Origin: Halioglobus japonicus
Lineage (GTDB): Bacteria > Pseudomonadota > Gammaproteobacteria > Pseudomonadales > Halieaceae
Reading direction: 5' to 3'
Assembly: GCF_001983995.1 (NCBI RefSeq)
Contig: NZ_CP019450.1
Span: 3,472,001 to 3,536,000 of the forward strand
Length of the DNA stretch: 64,000 nucleotides
Both the position numbers and the translations under genes were made by a program. How positions within the stretch are numbered: position 1 is the stretch's first letter; each line of letters opens with the position of its first letter. Of this stretch, positions 61,327 through 64,000 are shown one piece after another. Below the pieces are notes generated by a model. It was not told the DNA's origin. It saw nothing but the letters and a program-made list of their open reading frames with translations, and did not search any database.

Positions 61327-63601
61327 TTAGAACGACATGTTCAATTCGACACCGTAGTGGTCAGGCGGGCTGTACTGGCCAAACGTGCTGATGCCAATGG
61401 GGATCACCCGGGCATAGCGCTCGTCGCCAATGTTGCGGCCGTACACACTGATGGTGAAATGCTCACCCCAGTTCAGATCGACACTGGCACTGTGGAAACC
61501 ACCGGCATCGACGAGACCACGCTCATCGTTATTGAGAATAGTGTGATACTCATCGCGCCAGCGGTAGTTGTAGTGCAGACCTAACTCAATGGCGCCCATG
61601 GGCAGGTAGTAATCCAGCCCCACATTCAATGTAGATTCCGGCGCATTGCGCAACTCGAGGCCAGAGTTGTCTACCGGATTGCCCTCGGAATCAGACACGG
61701 TGAAATCGGAGAATTCCGCATCGATAAACCCGGTGTTCAGGAAGCCGCTGAGGCTGCGGGAAATCTGCGCGGTCAGTTCAAGCTCCAGGCCCGAGATTTC
61801 CACGTCTGCTGCGTTGTTTACGATCGTGGTCACGTTGCCGTCACCCAGATTGGTAATCACCTCTTCCTGTTTGTCCGTGTAGTCACTGTAGAAGGCGGTC
61901 GCGTTGAAACGCAGGCGGTTGTCAAACCACTCGCTTTTCAGGCCGATCTCGTAGGTATCCACATACTCGGGGTCGTAGGAATTAATGTCATCCACGTTCT
62001 GGGTACGAGCGAAGAAACCGCCGCTCTTGAAACCACTGGCGAAAGAGCCAAACACCATCATGTCGTCGCTGATGTCATACAACAGCGCAATACGAGGAGA
62101 AAACTCTGTCCAGTCATCCTTGAAGTTCTGCACCTGTCCGCCGGGCATAATTTCCATCGCTCTGCCATCGGGCAGGTTGAGCATGAAGTTCGGGGTACCG
62201 GTCGCAAGCTTGCGCTCTTCCTGGGTAATGCGGCCACCCAGGTTCAGCATCAGTCGCTCGGTCAACTGCCAGTCCATGGAGGCAAACGCAGAGTAGGCTT
62301 CGTTCTCACCAGTGCCGTCCAGTTGGCTGGACACCGCGCCAGGCCAAAGACCACCCTCGGGACCAAAGCCAATGCCCAGGTAGTACCACATGTCGAAGGA
62401 TTCCTGGAACTGATCGTATTCCGAGTTCCAGTAGTAGAGACCCGCGGTGAGATTAATATTCTGGGGCAGATCGCCATTAATGCGCAGCTCCTGACTGAAT
62501 TGCTCATACTCCTGCTCAGCGAGCACGGTCAGAAACTCCACCTGTGCCGCGTCATACTCTACTCGGAAATCTTCGGTCCGCTCGATGTAGCCAGTAATCG
62601 AGGTCAGAATCCAATCGCCGATCGTCCAGTTGGCAGTCAGGTTGTAGAACTCGTTGGTCACATCCGAGGTGTTCGGTGCATTCTGCGGTGAGTTATCCTC
62701 AGCGCTGTCTACGTCCAGTTCCTCACAGCCACTCCCAAAGGGCGCGCCACTGGCTTCCGGGGAATACCGGCAGGCGGCACACCGCCCACTGAAATCAGGC
62801 AGGCAAGATCAGCAAAGCTGTTAAAGTTCGACCAGGCACCCACATCGGACTCATCATCAATCCGCTCGGCGGTGAACGAAACATCGAAATTCTCAGTGAA
62901 CTCATAGAAAATCTTGGCGCCGTATTGCGTGTAGTCCTGGGCACCGAGGTCACCGTCGTAGACTGTCGCCTCCATATAGCCATCATGCTGGCTGGCGCTG
63001 GCATACAGTTTCAGGCCACCGTTCTCGCCCAGCGGCGTGTTCAACAAGCCGCGCAACTCGCGTAAATCCCAGCTGCCAACGGTTAGCTGAACCTTGCCAC
63101 CCCACTCGCCGGTGGGAGCGCTGCGCACAATGTTGAGTGCACCTGCCGTTGTGTTTTTACCGAACAGTGTTCCCTGCGGACCCCGCAGAACTTCAATACG
63201 CTCCATATCAAAGTTGTGCAGCAGGCCGCCAGCCACAACACCCATGTACACGCCATCAAGAATGACGCCAGCGGGCGGATCGACACTCTTGTCAGTCTCC
63301 TGGAAGCTGATACCGCGAATAGAAATGGACGCGCCATTATTGCCGGCAATACGGTCAATGTTGACGTTCGGGGCATAGTTTTCGACATCCCGGATGGACC
63401 TGACCGTCGAGCGATTCAACTCTTCGGTAAGCGAGGTCCTGTCACGGCAACGTCCTGCATAGACTCCTCCCGTTTCCGGGCGGTGACGATCACCTCCTCC
63501 AGTGCAACGCGTTCCGACTGGGCAATGGCCTGGGGTGCGGTTACACCCGAGGCGGCCACAGCACAGGCCAGCACAGTTTTAAGCATACATCGTTGTTTCA
63601 T
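61327..63601 (-). pseudogene. TonB-dependent receptor, broken by two frameshifts
   Basis: The signal peptide and TonB-box region (VALEEVIVTARKREESMQDV) start at 63601. The frame breaks near 63436-63442, resumes as LTEELNRSTVRSIRDVENYA through the plug (RIEVLRGPQGTLFGKNTTAG form), and breaks again near 62766-62782. From there it resumes to the barrel end at 61327 (HYGVELNMSF). Each break needs one inserted base. Joined, it gives a normal receptor of about 755 aa. The barrel part has the style of receptors common in aromatic/terpenoid-degrading Sphingomonadales and Halieaceae. It is either a recent pseudogene or an intact gene with sequence errors. Confidence 0.8.
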
Positions 63602-63703
63602 CGGTTCGTCACCTCTTATTGTTGCGCTTGCAAACGCTATTGGTACCGCAGAAAAACACCGAAACCTTCCCTGGTTATTGCTTGGAGAGATCAGCTCTCA
63701 AAA

Positions 63704-64000
63704 TCAGGAATCGCCCCCAGGTACTGTGCCGTCGTAGGAGGCTTTGGAAATCGCATCGCCATCGAACTTCAGCGCCATTTCCGGAATCAGTTCGATAATC
63801 ACCCGCAGCGGTGTATCAAGATGCTGCATGGCCGCCTCGGGCGTGGGGGCCGGATACGGCGAAATAATGTCGGCCATGGCCGGATAGAACCAATCCTTGG
63901 TGGCCTGGTCTTCATGGAGCACCACCCTGCCCTTATAGGTGATCTGCTTGCCGGGCCCCATATCGGTGCCCATGCTCGTGATCACTACCGACGCACGCGG
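63704..64000 (-). CDS. PNPOx-like protein, C-terminal part (cut by the window edge)
   Basis: The frame enters from the right edge and ends at 63704; 98 codons are visible, with PRASVVITSMGTDMGPGKQI, DQATKDWFYPAMADIISPYP and LDTPLRVIIELIPEMALKFD. These align position by position with the C-terminal half of the 59098 protein (SVVISSAGVD, ETKDWFYPDFARHANS, LDTPMRIIIEVVPEKTISFD). It is therefore a paralogue, and both flank the Tat-SDR and TonB-receptor genes. The N terminus lies outside the window. Confidence 0.8.
   Translation of the reverse strand, partial: PRASVVITSMGTDMGPGKQITYKGRVVLHEDQATKDWFYPAMADIISPYPAPTPEAAMQHLDTPLRVIIELIPEMALKFDGDAISKASYDGTVPGGDS

Noticed and set aside
1-64000. tRNA, rRNA, CRISPR arrays, insertion sequences, prophage
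   Set aside because: No cloverleaf-like gene, no regular repeat-spacer array, no transposase or integrase and no phage structural gene was recognised on either strand; short RNA genes could still be missed by eye.

Overview
The window looks like a chromosomal segment of a marine, heterotrophic gammaproteobacterium. The high GC content, TonB-dependent receptors with an ARKR TonB-box region, a TPR-sulfotransferase, PYROXD2-like FAD enzymes and complete acyl-CoA catabolism all fit the Halieaceae/OM60 type. That placement is inference from gene content; no rRNA or other marker gene is present.

Layout. (1) 0.3-11 kb and 18.5-41 kb form a catabolic supercluster. It holds two MFS carriers and a sodium:solute symporter, a Tat-exported amine-oxidase-like flavoprotein, four phytoene-dehydrogenase/PYROXD2-like FAD enzymes, an aldehyde dehydrogenase, and a dimethylglycine/sarcosine-dehydrogenase-like FAD-GcvT fusion. 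It also holds a stand-alone GcvT-like protein, a glutamine-synthetase-like ligase facing a PuuB-like oxidase, a molybdopterin oxidoreductase, PurU, a sulfatase, a TonB receptor and a TPR-sulfotransferase. The most economical reading is degradation of N-methylated or poly-amines: oxidative demethylation onto tetrahydrofolate, formate release by PurU, and formate or another small substrate handled by the Mo enzyme. Six intergenic regions of this supercluster share a motif, CCTATACG(T/C)C followed by AGG(T), which suggests one regulon.

(2) 11.1-16.2 kb is an accessory island, visibly more AT-rich in its non-coding parts and at 14.3-16.2 kb. It has a TIGR03643 protein, a small exported protein with a sorting-signal-like C terminus, a collagen-like DUF1554 surface protein convergent with a stand-alone reverse transcriptase, a steroid 5-alpha-reductase-like membrane protein and a CPBP protease. 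Degenerate copies of a 20-21 bp palindrome lie around it. (3) 16.4-18.5 kb has MarC, VOC, GFA and GNAT genes.

(4) 41.2-49.9 kb has malonyl-CoA decarboxylase and a valine/propionate-type acyl-CoA operon, with a divergent AraC regulator whose start codon abuts two 12-bp direct repeats 21 bp apart. (5) 49.9-55.6 kb is a periplasmic/envelope peptidase run: S9 peptidase, LolA-like protein, M1 peptidase and a DUF6702 protein. (6) 55.6-64 kb carries an SDR/NTF2/aldehyde-dehydrogenase operon, PNPOx-like proteins, a Tat-SDR and a TonB receptor. Several genes here are interrupted by single-base deletions, so either this stretch is decaying or the sequence contains indel errors.

I see no tRNA, rRNA, CRISPR array, insertion sequence or prophage.
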